DNA of 64,000 nucleotides from Ctenosaura bakeri. Lineage: Eukaryota; Chordata; Lepidosauria; Squamata; Iguanidae. Positions 1 through 11,182 of this stretch are shown here, one piece after another. The stretch is from the NCBI GenBank assembly GCA_948474755.1, contig CAOLHI010006712.1:1-64000 (forward strand), written 5' to 3'. The notes below the pieces were generated by a model. That model ran no database searches, was not told the origin of the DNA, and saw nothing but the letters and a program-made list of their open reading frames with translations. Position 1 is the first letter of the stretch; every line of letters begins with the position of its first letter. Both the position numbers and the translations under genes were made by a program.

Positions 1-2289
1 AAGTGACCTCTTGAGTGGAGATGCTATGGGATTTTGGCGAAAGAAAGACAAATCAACCACAGTCATTGGATAATGACAGAGCAAGTGTAATCATCACCTC
101 AGAGCTGCCTATTCCTTTGCGCTGCGTGCAAACAGGCAGAGGAGGAGAAAACATGTTGACAAAAGTCCAGTCCAGGCTTTCTGGTGTTTTACTATGAGCC
201 ATTGGCCAGCATCCTGTTAGTGCCTTACATGCATGTAAGTGCAGCTTCTTCATGTGTAACTTCTGCGTTGGACGTGTTGCACCCCAGTTTCAGTGCAAGG
301 GTGTGTAGGGGAACATAATGTTGAAAGGAAAGTCTTTCCTGTGCCTGCAGGCGCCCCCTGTGGAACTCAGATAGTCTAGTTTCCCTATCCTGAGAGGAGC
401 CAAGAGGAGAGGAGGGCAAAATGTGGCCTTGGAAGGGCATGAGGCTCCCATGGCTGTTTTTGTGGTCTTTGATTCTCTTTCTTTCCAAGAGTAAAAAATG
501 AATTATCCCCTATCTACATTGTTCAACATCCCTCCTTCCGGAAAAAAAAAAAAAATAGCCTGTTTTCTCTTGGGGATGGGGCATTTTCAGCCGTCCTTTG
601 GTCCCTAGGGTGTTCCAGGGGCATAAATATGGCCCCAAACCCTTTACAGTTACTCACCACAGGCCTAGAGTATATAGCGGGCACCCTTTTCTCATTTCTC
701 TCTTCCCTTCCAGAGAGCAACACATGAAGGTGAACATATGTGACAAGAGTATAGGGGGAGTGTTATCCTGAGTGATAGATAAGCCTCTCAGTGACAGGTT
801 GCTGGGCAATTAACTATGGCCACTCCAGAGGAAAGGCCAGCCCCTTTTACAGGGAAGGATGGGGTACAGCCCTGAATGAGAATGTATTTACAGCAGATAC
901 ACTGCCATGGTTGAAAGAGAGAGAGAGTGTTCCAGAGTGTTCCATTTTCCCAAATCCGAGCAGCATAACTTACATTTATCAGAACAAAGTCCTCTGATTC
1001 CCCACCCAACCCAGTGCTGCTGTTCTTTTTCCTTGCTGTGGGTTATGCTGCAATAACCAATGGGGTGGAATAGATAAATGGGAAGCAACAGAAAAAAATA
1101 ATCCAAAAAAAAATTAAGCAATTTGAAATTACAGTCAACAAATAATTTATTTAAACAAGATAAAACAAATTAAATAATTTATTGCTTTTTAAAAATAAAC
1201 TAGGCCCAAAATTTTATAAAAAACTCTATCTTGACCTAAAACCAAAAAGAAAGCAATGTTGGTGCCAATTGGACCTCAACAGGGAGCGCATTCCACCAGT
1301 ATGGTTCTTCGGTGGATAAGGCCCTCTTGTGTATTCTCTACCATAATATTCCCCTACTGATGGGACACAGAGAAGATTGTCTCCAGCAGATTTCAGTCTC
1401 CAGACCAGTCTATAGAGGAGGAGGCATTTCTTTCAGTGTCAAGATCCCAAGCCATTTAGATCTTTCAGTGTCTCCCCAGCTCCTTGAATTCAGTCTGCAA
1501 GTGAATTGTCAGCCAGTGCAATTTCTTTAGGACCAGTATTATTGGTTGTCTATATGGAAAGTACAGATCCCAAGCTTGTTGTATTCCTTTCTTTTCCCCT
1601 TAAATGCAACTCAAATCTTGTGCAAATATGCAGATTTCTGAGACAAATTGTGCTTGCTTTATTAGGTCCTTCAGCAAATAGAAGATGAATACATGTTTTA
1701 AGCCATTTTGGCTACCTTCTTGGAGAAAGGTAGGATATCAATGAAAACAAACAAACAACCAAATTTTGTTGAAAACCATACCTCTGATGACTTTTTTCCA
1801 TTCCTGATTGGCACATATACAGAGCATATAATAAGACTTTCTTTAATCATCTCAGTGTGGTCACAAAGTGAGAAAAGAAATGTGCACACTGGCTTCCCCA
1901 ACAGATTTCCTTCTGTTCAGGAGAGAAGTCAAAACAGAAGTTCAACCGATATTCACCTGAATATGAGGATCGATCTCCAGAAATCATTGCTGCCCAAAGG
2001 GAAGATTGCAAAATTAAGTGGCCAGGCCCCTGTGCCATAGAGGTATTGGGAGCAGATCCACCGTGAATGTAACCCCCCCACATTTGCAGCTCTCATGTGT
2101 TCTTCACATTGATTTTAATGGAGCTTTTGTGGAATCAAAAGTCAAAGAGGAATAAGCAGGGATCTTTGACCTGGATCATGTCCATAGCAATGGTGGCAAT
2201 ATTACTGCTATACAAAATATACACCCCCAGACACAGACAAACCCAAAATCAGTGAATGTCACAATATAAAAGAAGGGATGAGGAGCCAG
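1..2289. other. 3' flank of gene A (unit 1 start)
   Basis: No gene was recognised here. The sequence matches 30202-32215 plus 37337-37391 closely, and its first ~600 bases also match 18150-18700 weakly, so it is V2R intergenic DNA duplicated at two different times. It contains a degenerate interspersed repeat at about 1240-1765. The short plus- and minus-strand open frames show no family resemblance. The GACAC at 2230-2234 is the empty counterpart of the copia insertion site in unit 2. Confidence 0.75.
1240..1765 (+). repeat. Degenerate SINE/LINE-like repeat with squamate-type tail
   Basis: The stretch carries phrases I recognise from abundant reptile interspersed repeats and ends near 1725 with GGAGAAAGGTAGGATATC followed by A-rich (AAAC)n. 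The same tail occurs at 31700-31745 and, on the minus strand, near 6540. The family was not identified. It is present in both units (copy at 31270-31760), so it predates the block duplication. Confidence 0.45.
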
Positions 2290-3195
2290 CTATTTTTTCT
2301 CCTTTCTCATGACCTGCTCTCTTGTATTTAGATGAGGCCTCAGTACAATGATGTAGAATTTAGGAAGGAAGATGCACCCCAGTAATCCAGTGCTAGAAGC
2401 CAAGATGCAGAAGACCTGCACAGCTACCATGGATTTGCCTTTGGTGCTCAGGTAGGTGGGCACAAAGGACACCCACACACTACAAAAGATCAGCATGCTG
2501 AAGGTGATGAACTTGGCTTCATTGAACCTTCCAGGTAGCTTCCTGGCTAAAAAAGCCACAAGAAAAGAAATGGTGGCCAGAAACCCCAGGTAGCCAAGGG
2601 CAGAGTAAAACATGGTGACCGAGCCCTCATTGCACTGCAGGACGATTTGCCTGAACTGGGAATTCCTGTCTAGTTCAGGGATAGGGAGGGGAGATGCCAA
2701 TCCAGACAAGAGAGATAACAAACTGAATAAGGGAGCCAAGAAAGACAGTGGCATTTGTCAGATTCTTCCCCAACCATTTCTGGATCCTGCTCCCTGGCTT
2801 TGTGGCCATGAAAGCCAGAACCACAGTTATTGTTTTGGCCAGAACAGAAGAGATGGCAACTGAGAAGATGATGTTAAAGGTAATCTGGTGGAGAAGACAG
2901 GTCACCTTTTGTGGTTGGCCAATGAAGAGGAACAAGGACAGAAAGGCAAGCAGGAGAGAGACAAGGAGGACATAGGTGAGGTTACGGTTATTGGCCTTGA
3001 CTATTGGAGTGTCTCGATATTTAATGAAGATTCCTAAAACAAGACAGGTGGATAGGCACAAGAAAAGAGAAAAGGAAACCAAGGTAATCCCCAGAGGTTC
3101 TCCATACGACAGAAAGATTATAGTTTTATGGACACATTGGTCTCTATCATTGTTTGCATATTGATCTTCAGAACACTTGTGACAATGTTCTGCAT
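2290..3195 (-). pseudogene. V2R gene A exon 6 (7TM domain), frameshifted
   Basis: The exon starts after a pyrimidine-rich tract and AG acceptor at 3196-3197. It encodes the end of the cysteine-rich linker (CHKCSED motif), seven hydrophobic segments and a short basic tail. The family C motif [17 protein letters not shown] marks the TM6-TM7 region. It is 906 bases against 908 in gene C: one extra base near 2676-2681, where gene C reads TTCTGGATA and this gene TTCAGGGATA, shifts the frame just before TM5, and a codon is missing at the C-terminus. Both halves are otherwise open and well conserved. Confidence 0.92.
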
Positions 3196-4140
3196 CTGGA
3201 AAAAGGAGGAAAAAAATATGTAGCTCAAACTCTAAAAATATTTCATATCAATAACTCGTGCAATTTCCAGCTCTGCTCACATCTGTTAGTGAGCAGAGCT
3301 GGGACAGAGCACTCCCACCCCGGCCCTGTCTCTCTTTTCTTCCCCTTCCTCAAATCCTTTCCTTTGTGTTGCTGTTTCCTATCCTACGCCTATCTTTCAT
3401 TTCACTTATACCAGCTTCTCCTGGTTTCTCCCTTCTTTCTTGCTCCTCTTTTCTTCCATCTTGACCTTTGTTCATGTTTCCCACATGCAAATTCTCCTCC
3501 CTTCCCTTATTAGCTCAAGGTTTCTCTCTCTCTCTCTCTCTCTTTCCCCTTCCCCTTTTTTGTCTCTTCCTATACTCTTTCCCCAAATCAAGCAGCCACA
3601 TTTCCAAAATATGCAGGTTATTTACTTATTATGCATATTCTAGAAAGGGATCATTAAGGAGTTGACCAGGATGGATCGTGAGGAAAGATTAAAGCTCTCA
3701 TCTCCTTTCGGAACCCTTTGCCTTACTAGCCGCAATCCATCCAGCCCACTTACTGAAAAGAGGAAGCCAGAAATAAGTCTGTAATATTCACAGGCTGCTA
3801 TGTTCTTACCTAGACCATCAGGGGTCCTCCTGACTAATAGTCCACACAGCTTCGAAAAGTGAGCAACAGTTTGCTAACAGTTTTGTGCAAGGCAATTTCC
3901 CAACCCTCTGTGATTTGACTCCTTACTTTTGCCCTTTTACTCCTGAACCAGAAACATCTCTCATAGCTACCACATCTGGTCAGGAGCATAATAAAAAAGG
4001 AGGAAATATTTAAAACTGATTGCTATTGACCCTGAGTTGACCAAGAAATGATGCCTCTAAAGGTTGTGGGGACATATCCACAATGCTTTGGGTTCACCCT
4101 GGACAGATTTAGGTGTAAGATATGCCATTTTTAAAAAAAA
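3196..4140. other. Intron 5 of gene A, acceptor-proximal part
   Basis: This intron DNA is shared with 38300-39215. It contains a long pyrimidine-rich stretch at 3330-3560 with a (CT)n run at 3523-3543. No gene was seen. Confidence 0.7.
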
Positions 4141-4345
4141 CTTTATTACCCTAAAATATACAAACGTATATACAAAAAGTATATAAACAAAAATACAAAC
4201 ACTTAACATCCCAATTAGCTTCAGCTGCTGGATCAAATTACAAATTTTGTTCCTAAAATCTCCTTTTAAATTCATATATTACCCATATTCTCCTTATCCA
4301 GCTACAACTATCCTCTTCGTACATATCAAATCTGATAAGCATTGA

Positions 4346-4537
4346 GGGCATTTCCACACCATATTATAATAGTGCTATGATTCCACTTTCAACATCCTAT
4401 GATTCCTGGGGTTTGGAGTTTTGGGAGAAGCATTTAGAAATCTCAGCCAGAGAGCTCTTAGTAACTACAAACCCCTGAATTCCACAAGATTCTGAAAGCG
4501 GAATAACAGCACTATAACAGTGTCGTGCAGAAATGCC
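4346..4537. mobile_element. Short foldback MITE (GGGCATTTCC TIR family)
   Basis: This is a 192-base element with inverted ends: the left end begins GGGCATTTCCACAC and the reverse complement of the right end begins GGCATTTCTGCACGACACTG. The sequence around TAGTGCTATTATTCCACTTTC extends the inverted repeat to roughly 45-50 bases. Relatives lie at 8794, 27862, 39435 and 56426. TIR sequence and 3-base target duplications at other copies suggest a PIF/Harbinger-type MITE, by inference. Confidence 0.75.
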
Positions 4538-4702
4538 TTAATCTCCCCTTTTATTCTTTGACATGGTCTGTGAAAGGTCTCCAGATTCTAAAGATCCAAT
4601 TAAATTTCTCTTCAAGAAAGTTGTGAGCTTATCCATTTCTGCTAAATCCATTAATTTACTTAACCATTTGCTCAATTTTGGTGATTCACTGTTTTTCCAA
4701 TA

Positions 4703-5284
4703 CACTAGGACCCCCATGTCCGGAGATTCATAACCCGCTGATTCAGTTATCTGCAGGTGTCTCACCACCACCATGATAGAGAAAGGTGAGGAGCACAGGA
4801 TCACGCTCATCCCCGCCTCCTGCCCCTCGTCCCGGGCCCCATCCTGGTGCTGGCAGTCCGAGAGGGTGAGGAGCGCAGGATGACGCTCATTGCCACCTTC
4901 TGCCACTCACCCTGGGCCCTATTCCAGTGCTGGCTGCTGGGAGAGAAGTGAGGAGTGCAGTTGCATTCTTCAGCACCTCCTGCCTCTCACCCTAGGCCCC
5001 ATCTCAGTGGTGTCCAGAAGGAAAACAGCGGGAATCACAGGATCACTCTCCTTAATGTTTTCCCACTTCGTGCCTCTGGCCCCAGGCCAATCGCAGTGGT
5101 GGTGGATGGCAGGAAAACAGCGGACATGATAAGATCCCATACTCCCTGCTGTTTTCCCACTGGCTGCCGCCTTGATCAGCTCAGGGCTGGCAGCGAGAGA
5201 GGGGATTTGTTAGGATCCCTGGATTTCAGAATCCGCGGGGGGGCGGGGCGGAACTTATCCTCCACAGATTTGGGGGTCCTAGTG
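4703..5284. mobile_element. Tc1/mariner-like MITE inside L1
   Basis: The element has perfect 14-base terminal inverted repeats, CACTAGGACCCCCA and its complement, flanked by TA on both sides (4701-4702, 5285-5286). Removing it with one TA rejoins the L1 coding frame, since AKY and WKN become adjacent. The interior contains GC-rich imperfect repeats of about 70-80 bases (4780-5130). TA duplication and CCGCGG-rich subterminal sequence fit a Tigger/pogo-like non-autonomous element; the exact family is inferred. The copy in unit 2 is 40549-41128. Confidence 0.85.
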
Positions 5285-5752
5285 TATTTTGCATATGTAA
5301 TCCTATCTGCTGTTACTATATATCTTAATAAATTTCTATGCTGTCTTTCCTTAGCATCATTCCTATCTGTCATGCTTAAGAGAAATAATTCTGGTCTGAA
5401 TGCTATTTTTATCTTTAGTATCTTCTGCATGTGTTTACACATTAGGACCAAAATTTCGTTGCCTTTCTACATTGCCTCCACATATGGCAATAGGAGCTGT
5501 CATGGTTATTATATTGCCCAAGATATGCCTTTTTGAAACTGGAAGTGAAGAAGAAATAGCTCCCACTCACTTCCTGCTGTTAAAAAGGCCTCACTTGGAT
5601 GTAAAGTGCCCCAATGTTCCCTGGAGAACATTTCAGAACAAAATTTGATACTTTTGATGAGGGTGGGTCTTATGGGTGTGAGAGTTCAAGCTTTCTGGGG
5701 AGGTGTTATTGCAACCCCTACCTAGCCACAGTTGCCCCCCCCGCTACCTTAC

Positions 5753-5879
5753 CTGTGTGAGTAGAAATGGTCCCTTCCACACATGAGGCACAATCATAGC
5801 AGCAAATAGGTTGCCCTTCTGGAACTGCCTTCCTGGATCCTGGTTGGCAGCTTGGTGTACAGACAGAAGATGGCCTTGT
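5753..5879 (-). pseudogene. V2R gene A exon 5 (cysteine-rich domain)
   Basis: The exon is 127 bases, has a GTAAG donor and AG acceptor, and encodes the NCD3G-type cysteine-rich segment linking the flytrap domain to the 7TM region. The motifs [10 protein letters not shown] and [10 protein letters not shown] are visible. It starts in phase 0 and ends with one base left over, which joins AT of exon 6 to make Asp. No break was seen in this exon. Confidence 0.92.
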
Positions 5880-6497
5880 CTGAAAGACATGAAGAAAATC
5901 AGTGTTGTAAGACTTTGTGTTTTGCCCATTGAAATAGAATTTAAGCAAATTTAACTACATCTTTCTATGCTGAAGGACCTATGGTTCTGGAGATGAGGAA
6001 TCTCTGGCCTTCCACATATTGATGAACGATGATTTCCACCATTCATTGTCAGTGCCCATTTTGGGTGGGTATGAGGGGAAATAGAATCTAGCAGCACCTG
6101 ACTCTTTTCTAGGTTTTCTAGGATAAGGACTGGTAGAACAAGCCACCCTCTCTCTCTCTCTGTGTGTGTACTATGTTCCAAAGATGTATCACAGAGTGTA
6201 GGATTGGCCACATGTGACTGACAGGACTGGAATCCACTCTAATCCAAGATGGTCAATGACAACCCATGGGATGTGGTGACATGGTGGATGGAGAGAAGGC
6301 AAAGGAGAAGAAAAACAGTTAACTGAGGAGATGGCCAGATAAGAGGATGCTGGTAACCTTTTATAGCTTTTAGCTGTTTGAGAGGAGAGTGGGAGAAAGA
6401 GTCAGCTAGGGTTTGGGCCAGTTGGGAGTTGAAAGAGGTCTATGTGAGTTAAGGGAAACGTTTAGAAAGGATACAACTTGTAATTAAGTCTGTTGTT

Positions 6498-6538
<41 letters not shown>

Positions 6539-7688
6539 ATTTTATATCCTGCCTTTCTCCCAGTAATGGGACTCAAGACACCTAACATATTTAATACAAA
6601 TTTAACCACAATACCAACACATTAATAAAATTATAAGTTTTAAGAAACAGAGTAAAAAATTTCTGAAGATAAAAACATTACACATTGAAAATATTAAAAT
6701 GCATTAAAAGACTATCCAACTAGGAAAGAGATCCAGTCTTTTAATGTTTTGTGTTTAAAGCAAAGTGAAGGAAGGACATTTTGAGCGAGATCACTACCTG
6801 ACCTTGCTCTTTCAGTGGACCTACTCAGTCCACACCTCATATAAAGGGGGAAACATAGAGAAGCAGCATTTTTAATTTATTTAGAATATTTATACCCTTC
6901 TGTTCAGCCACAAAGACTCTCAGAGCAGTTTGCAGATTGTTAATTTGACAGTTCCCTCAGATTTACAGTCTAAATAAAACAGACACACAAGGAAAAGGGA
7001 TTAAATGTGAAAAATACTGCCGGTTCTTCTCTCCCTCCGTCCAATGCCAGGGCAGTGGCAGTTGGGATGCAGGGAGGGTCTATCATCTGCTTCTGGGTTC
7101 ACTTTCCTTATGTTTCATTCACTTGATCTTCTTTTAGATAAGCCAGTAGTGCACTCAAAAGAGAGCTTAAGGTGGGGAAAGAGACTGCAGAGCAAGGCAT
7201 AAGAACTGACCTGAGTCCACCATGTTAGTCTGTTGCTGCAAAACAAAAGGTTGCCCTATGATACAAGGGTGGGGAACATCTGGCCCTCAATCTGTTTTGG
7301 ACCACAACTCCCTCAGGCCCCTATCATTGGCCAGCCTGGGTGGTACTGAAGGGAATAGCAGCCTAAAGGTGAGGGTTTTTTTACAAGTTGAGGACTAACA
7401 AATTTATTGTGGCATATGCTTCCATGGAGCTATGCCCATTTACTCAGATTGTCTTAGTCTTTAATGTGCTATCAAACACTGCTTATAAATGGTCTCAGCA
7501 GGAGCTCCTTACACTCCAGTAATATTATCCCCATATTGCCAATGAAGGGTTGAGAGGCTAAGAGACAGTGGTCTGACATAGGCATCTAATGAATTTACCA
7601 TTAATTTGAATTGACGTTTCCAGGCCTATATTTCACTCTCATAGCTACCACATTGCACCAGCTTGTAGAATATGAGTGCATTTCCTAC
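5880..7688. other. Intron 4 of gene A
   Basis: This intron has (CT)n(TG)n at 6149-6169, a unit-1-specific stretch at 6465-6789 (see repeat entry), and at 7267-7380 a piece of a common reptile interspersed repeat (GGGGAACATCTGGCCCTC...). The rest matches 41725-43218 of gene C. No coding sequence was seen. Confidence 0.7.
6465..6789 (-). repeat. Unit-1-specific repeat with (GTT)n tract
   Basis: Gene C lacks this ~325-base stretch: flanks that meet directly at 42297-42300 are separated here. It contains a (GTT)n microsatellite at about 6499-6538 followed by TTATATCCTGCCTTTCTCCC, the reverse complement of the squamate SINE-like tail near 1725. It is either an insertion in unit 1 or a loss from unit 2; no clear target duplication was seen. 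Confidence 0.6.
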
Positions 7689-7915
7689 CTTGTCTACAAC
7701 CAGTTGGGCCACACAATGGCCTCTTCCTGAATGGTCATCTCCACAGATGAGGAAACCTGGCTCTCTAGCTTCCCAACTTTCACTCTCCTCGCAGATTCAT
7801 TAGGAAACGTGACCAAATTCACAACATTGTTGGTAACCAACTCCCCATCCTCATCAAAATGTATCTCCTCCAGGGTAGTACTGTTAAAATGCACATTTCT
7901 CAGAAAAGAATGAAG
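7689..7915 (-). pseudogene. V2R gene A exon 4, with premature stop
   Basis: This exon encodes the distal flytrap segment (FLRNVHFNSTT, VNLVTFPNESARRVKVGK, EEAIVWPNW). Gene C has 228 bases; this copy has 227, from a lost codon near the VVNLV motif and a 2-base insertion next to the donor. The insertion turns ...WFNK into ...WL followed by TAG (7694-7696) and shifts the phase into exon 5. The GTAGG donor is at 7684-7688. Confidence 0.92.
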
Positions 7916-8464
7916 CTAGAAAGACGAAAAAAGGCCACAAAGGGAATAGGAATAAGTGTCGTTGGTTCTGTCTTTTGAGACATAGCAGGGGGGATCTAGG
8001 GGTCTGGAACTGTCCAGGTTTCTAGTTCCAGTTGGAGCATGAAACTCACAGAGTGGCCCTGGGCCAGTGACTCTCAATGGGAGATTTCTCACAGAATCAT
8101 TCTGATGGTAAAGTGAAGAAGCATGAGTTATCCAAGTGCTATCCAAGATGCCAAGCCCTGTCCCCAAAATTTCTTTAATTCATTGGCACTGTAGCTAAAG
8201 TGTGAGGGAACACCCAGAACAGATCCATTGTCCCATGGAACGGAGGGCACTAGCAGTTTAAGGATCAAGGAGCCAGTGTGATATAGTCTTAGTGTTGAGG
8301 ATGAGAACACCCAGGCACCAGAAATCAAATTCCTTCCCAGCCATGAAAACCCAGTGGGTGATCATGATGAGTCACAGGCTGCTAGTGTTAAGGAAGTCAG
8401 TGGCACACCTTCTCTAAATAATCTTGTCAAGAACACCCTATAATTAGTATTTGAACTACAGGTA

Positions 8465-8500
8465 CACCACCACCACCACCACCACCACCACCACCACCAC
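8465..8500. repeat. (CAC)n microsatellite
   Basis: There are twelve pure CAC triplets here; the orthologous site in gene C (44011-44025) has five. Confidence 0.95.
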
Positions 8501-8793
8501 TAATTGCTTAGAGGTCAAAGCACTTAGCTGTCTAGGGCACCACTGCTTCTCTGGCTCAGAAGCAGAGATGTATCTCTTTGCTTATTGTCTTCCCAAAACA
8601 AGCATTTCCTACGTTTAACAGTTTGTTCCTTGTGGGAAAGTATTTGAAAACTGTCGTTTTCAAAACTATTCACTGCTCAAGATTATAGTTGTTTTGCACA
8701 GAAAGACTACAGTTTCTGCACTAGAAATATCTATTTTCTATACAGAAATATTTCTGTTTCTTTGCAAAAATATATGAGTTTCATACAGATTAA

Positions 8794-8995
8794 GGTCATT
8801 TCCGCACTACACTGTTATAGTGCCATTATTCCACTTACAACATCCTATGGAATCCTAGGGATTTTCAGTTTAGGGAGGGGCCTTTGTCAGATTCTCAGCC
8901 AGAGAACTCATGAGCCCCTGTCAACTTCCAAACCCCAGAATTCCACAGAATGTTGAAAGTGGAATAATCATCTTCAACAGTGTCATGTCAATGGC
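8794..8995. mobile_element. Short foldback MITE, unit 1 only, TAA target duplication
   Basis: A 202-base element begins GGTCATTTCCGCACTACACTG and ends with the inverted counterpart ...CAGTGTCATGTCAATGGC. TAA flanks it at 8791-8793 and 8996-8998. Gene C has the uninterrupted site (CAGATTAAATCTC at about 44317). The empty site proves insertion and fixes the 3-base duplication. Confidence 0.85.
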
Positions 8996-10341
8996 TAAAG
9001 TCTCTAACAAATTAAGTCCCTAAGTACACCATTTTCTGTGCAAGAAATAGCATTGCCTTCCCAGACAATCATATTTCTACATGGAAATATTATTCTCCAT
9101 GCAGAAAAGGCTTTTACAGGGGCAGAAAATTCTGTCTTCTGCACTAATCAACTAACTGTGAACTTGCATACAATAAATCTTGAAATGTGAAAATTCTCTT
9201 CAGTGTAGGATTTTTCTCATCACGGTTTCTTCACACTCAGGAAATAAGTTTTCTAACATTTTTCATATATTGTCAAATATTTTTCCATCCTTCCTCAGAA
9301 GTGCTGTACGAGGCATCAAGCAAAGAAAGCACTTTTCTGTTTGTTGGTGCCTGCATTTTTTGTCTGGAGATGCTAGACATTCATCCTGGAAGCTTTTCTA
9401 CTGAAAAAATTGGTTGGGATCCTGTTAGGGACACACACACATATACGTTTCCCTTATGTGTATGAGATCCTTCCTGCACTACAAGAGTTGCATGGCCATT
9501 CCCTGCTTCATGGCAGTGTCTGGTTGTATCAGCTGAAGTTGTCTCAGGGTTTCAGCCCAGATATATCATTTCTTGCCTCCCTTTGGGGATATAGCCAGAC
9601 TCTTCTGTGATCTTGCCTGCTCTCTGTGAAACAAGGAATGGCCAAATTGGGACTGTGGGAAGCTTCAGAGCCTGCTAAGCAAGTTGGGGTGGTGGTGTAT
9701 GATTCAGCCTAGTGTAGGCCCATGTGTGGATCAACTACACCATGCTGAGTAATAAAGGATTGCAGCAGCATGCTTTAGCCAAAAGGGAACTATAGGCCAG
9801 AATCCCATTAGGGAAGTCACGTACATGTAACATATCTGTTGATCTATGTACAGCATACTTACATACATACAATTATACATTTGTGACTGCTAAGTATTCA
9901 CTATTCCTACACAGTCTCTATTTTAAGGGATACATCAAGTCCAGTCCCCTCTTGTTCAAGAAGTGGCTGCCTGACGCCTACCTTGCCCTCGTGCAAGTGA
10001 TCTCTAGCATAAGGGGTGTTTTGACACAGGTACTTTTTTGACTGTTAAGCCAGAGATTACCCAAGAGGTGAGAATCTCAGGCAGCCACTTCTCAATTGAC
10101 GGGGGCTCCAAGTGGCTGCTTACCAACAAGTAGGGATCAAGGTGGGGATCTGGCTGGAATCCAGTATGTAATTACCATGCTATGTGGCACATAAAAATCA
10201 CCTGGATTCCCCACAACAATTTCTTCCAGTTACGACCACTAACACCGCGAGCTGATCCATGAATTCCTAGAATGAGTGAAGTTAAAATGACATCTGAAAT
10301 GTAAACAAGACGCAGTTTAAGTGGTTTTTTCTCTGTCTCAC

Positions 10342-11182
10342 CTGCCATGACTGAATTCTGCTCAGGAAATATAATCCTCCTTTTTTGGCTACCCTCAAGT
10401 GGCTAGATAAGGATGTGGCCATGGCATGGAAGGCATGTGCCACAACATAGACAGCATTGTAAACACTATAGCTCTCAGCAGACAGACTTTGGTCCAGCCA
10501 AGCTGAAGGAAGGCTTTCCACATTTCCCTGGATGATACATCTTTTCCAGGTTTTCCTTGAGGATCTTTGGTTGGAATCATAGCAGTCAAGTGCTTCTGAC
10601 CAAGCCTGTTCAAGGGAATCATCACTTTGAATCAGGAAAAGCTCCCTGAAATGTTATCCTCCTGTCTGTTTGGATGATAAACGACAGTGCACCCTGGAAG
10701 AATTTGATATCCCAATATGAAAACGATGTGCTTAAAGTGAAGCCCCACAAAGCTGTGGAGATCCAGACTTTTCCTAGAAAAGTATATGCTTCTTCTTCAA
10801 TTCCGACTAGAATACGAGGCAACAGAAGCATTGAATCAGAATCACCATAAAAAATGAACACATTGGATTTCCTCTGCCTCACATGTGCCAGGAAATCAAA
10901 CAATTCCTTTATTTAAACACGAATGCCATCAGAATATATTTGTGGAACTCTACCTATGAAGGCTACACAAATCCCACTCCCAAGGAACATTTCCTCCAAG
11001 GTTCTTAGAAAAAGATCTCCAGCATCATTTCTTGGAGCAAAGAGACTGACCCAGGTCCACCTGAAATACAGGAGCAGCTTTACGATCCCCATATACTGTG
11101 GCCTTTCCTTCGGGCTCATCCAGTAGGAAGAAGACAACTGTGATTTTGTACTCGGAATATGATTGATAAAGCCATAAGTGAG
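10342..11182 (-). pseudogene. V2R gene A exon 3 (ligand-binding domain), disrupted
   Basis: This is the large flytrap exon. It opens with LTYGFINHI, contains YWMSPKERPQYMG, FRWTWVSLFAPRND, FIFYGDSDSM, GKVWISTALWGF and the conserved NAVYVVAHAFHAM near its end, and closes with SWQ before a GTGAG donor. It is 841 bases where an intact exon should be a multiple of three (837 inferred from gene B plus its one lost base). An in-frame TAA lies at 10913-10915, and a +1 base near 10645 shifts the frame; beyond it the original frame is open again to the donor. Confidence 0.93.

Larger units (their letters stand above)
4141..5655 (-). mobile_element. L1 LINE fragment, ORF2 C-terminus and 3' end
   Basis: Minus-strand frames at 5176-5451 and 4538-4702 match the end of L1 ORF2: the KKAKKFW-like zinc-knuckle vicinity, then ...LLRYIVTADRITYAKY, then WKNSESPKLSKW. 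Two smaller elements interrupt it, at 4346-4537 and 4703-5284. The fragment is 5'-truncated, carries stops, and has a diverged copy in gene C at 39220-41495, so it inserted before the block duplication. Confidence 0.8.
7916..10341. other. Intron 3 of gene A
   Basis: This intron is aligned with 43447-46958 of gene C, which additionally carries a solo LTR and a MITE. It contains (CAC)12 at 8465-8500 and the MITE at 8794-8995, both discussed separately. No coding sequence was seen. Confidence 0.7.

Noticed and set aside
4955..5536. 193-codon plus-strand frame
   Set aside because: It spans the internal repeats of a MITE and antisense L1 sequence, and the unit 2 copy does not conserve it.
8465..8500. 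Regular short repeats as a possible CRISPR-like array
   Set aside because: It is a pure CAC microsatellite without spacers, in vertebrate DNA.
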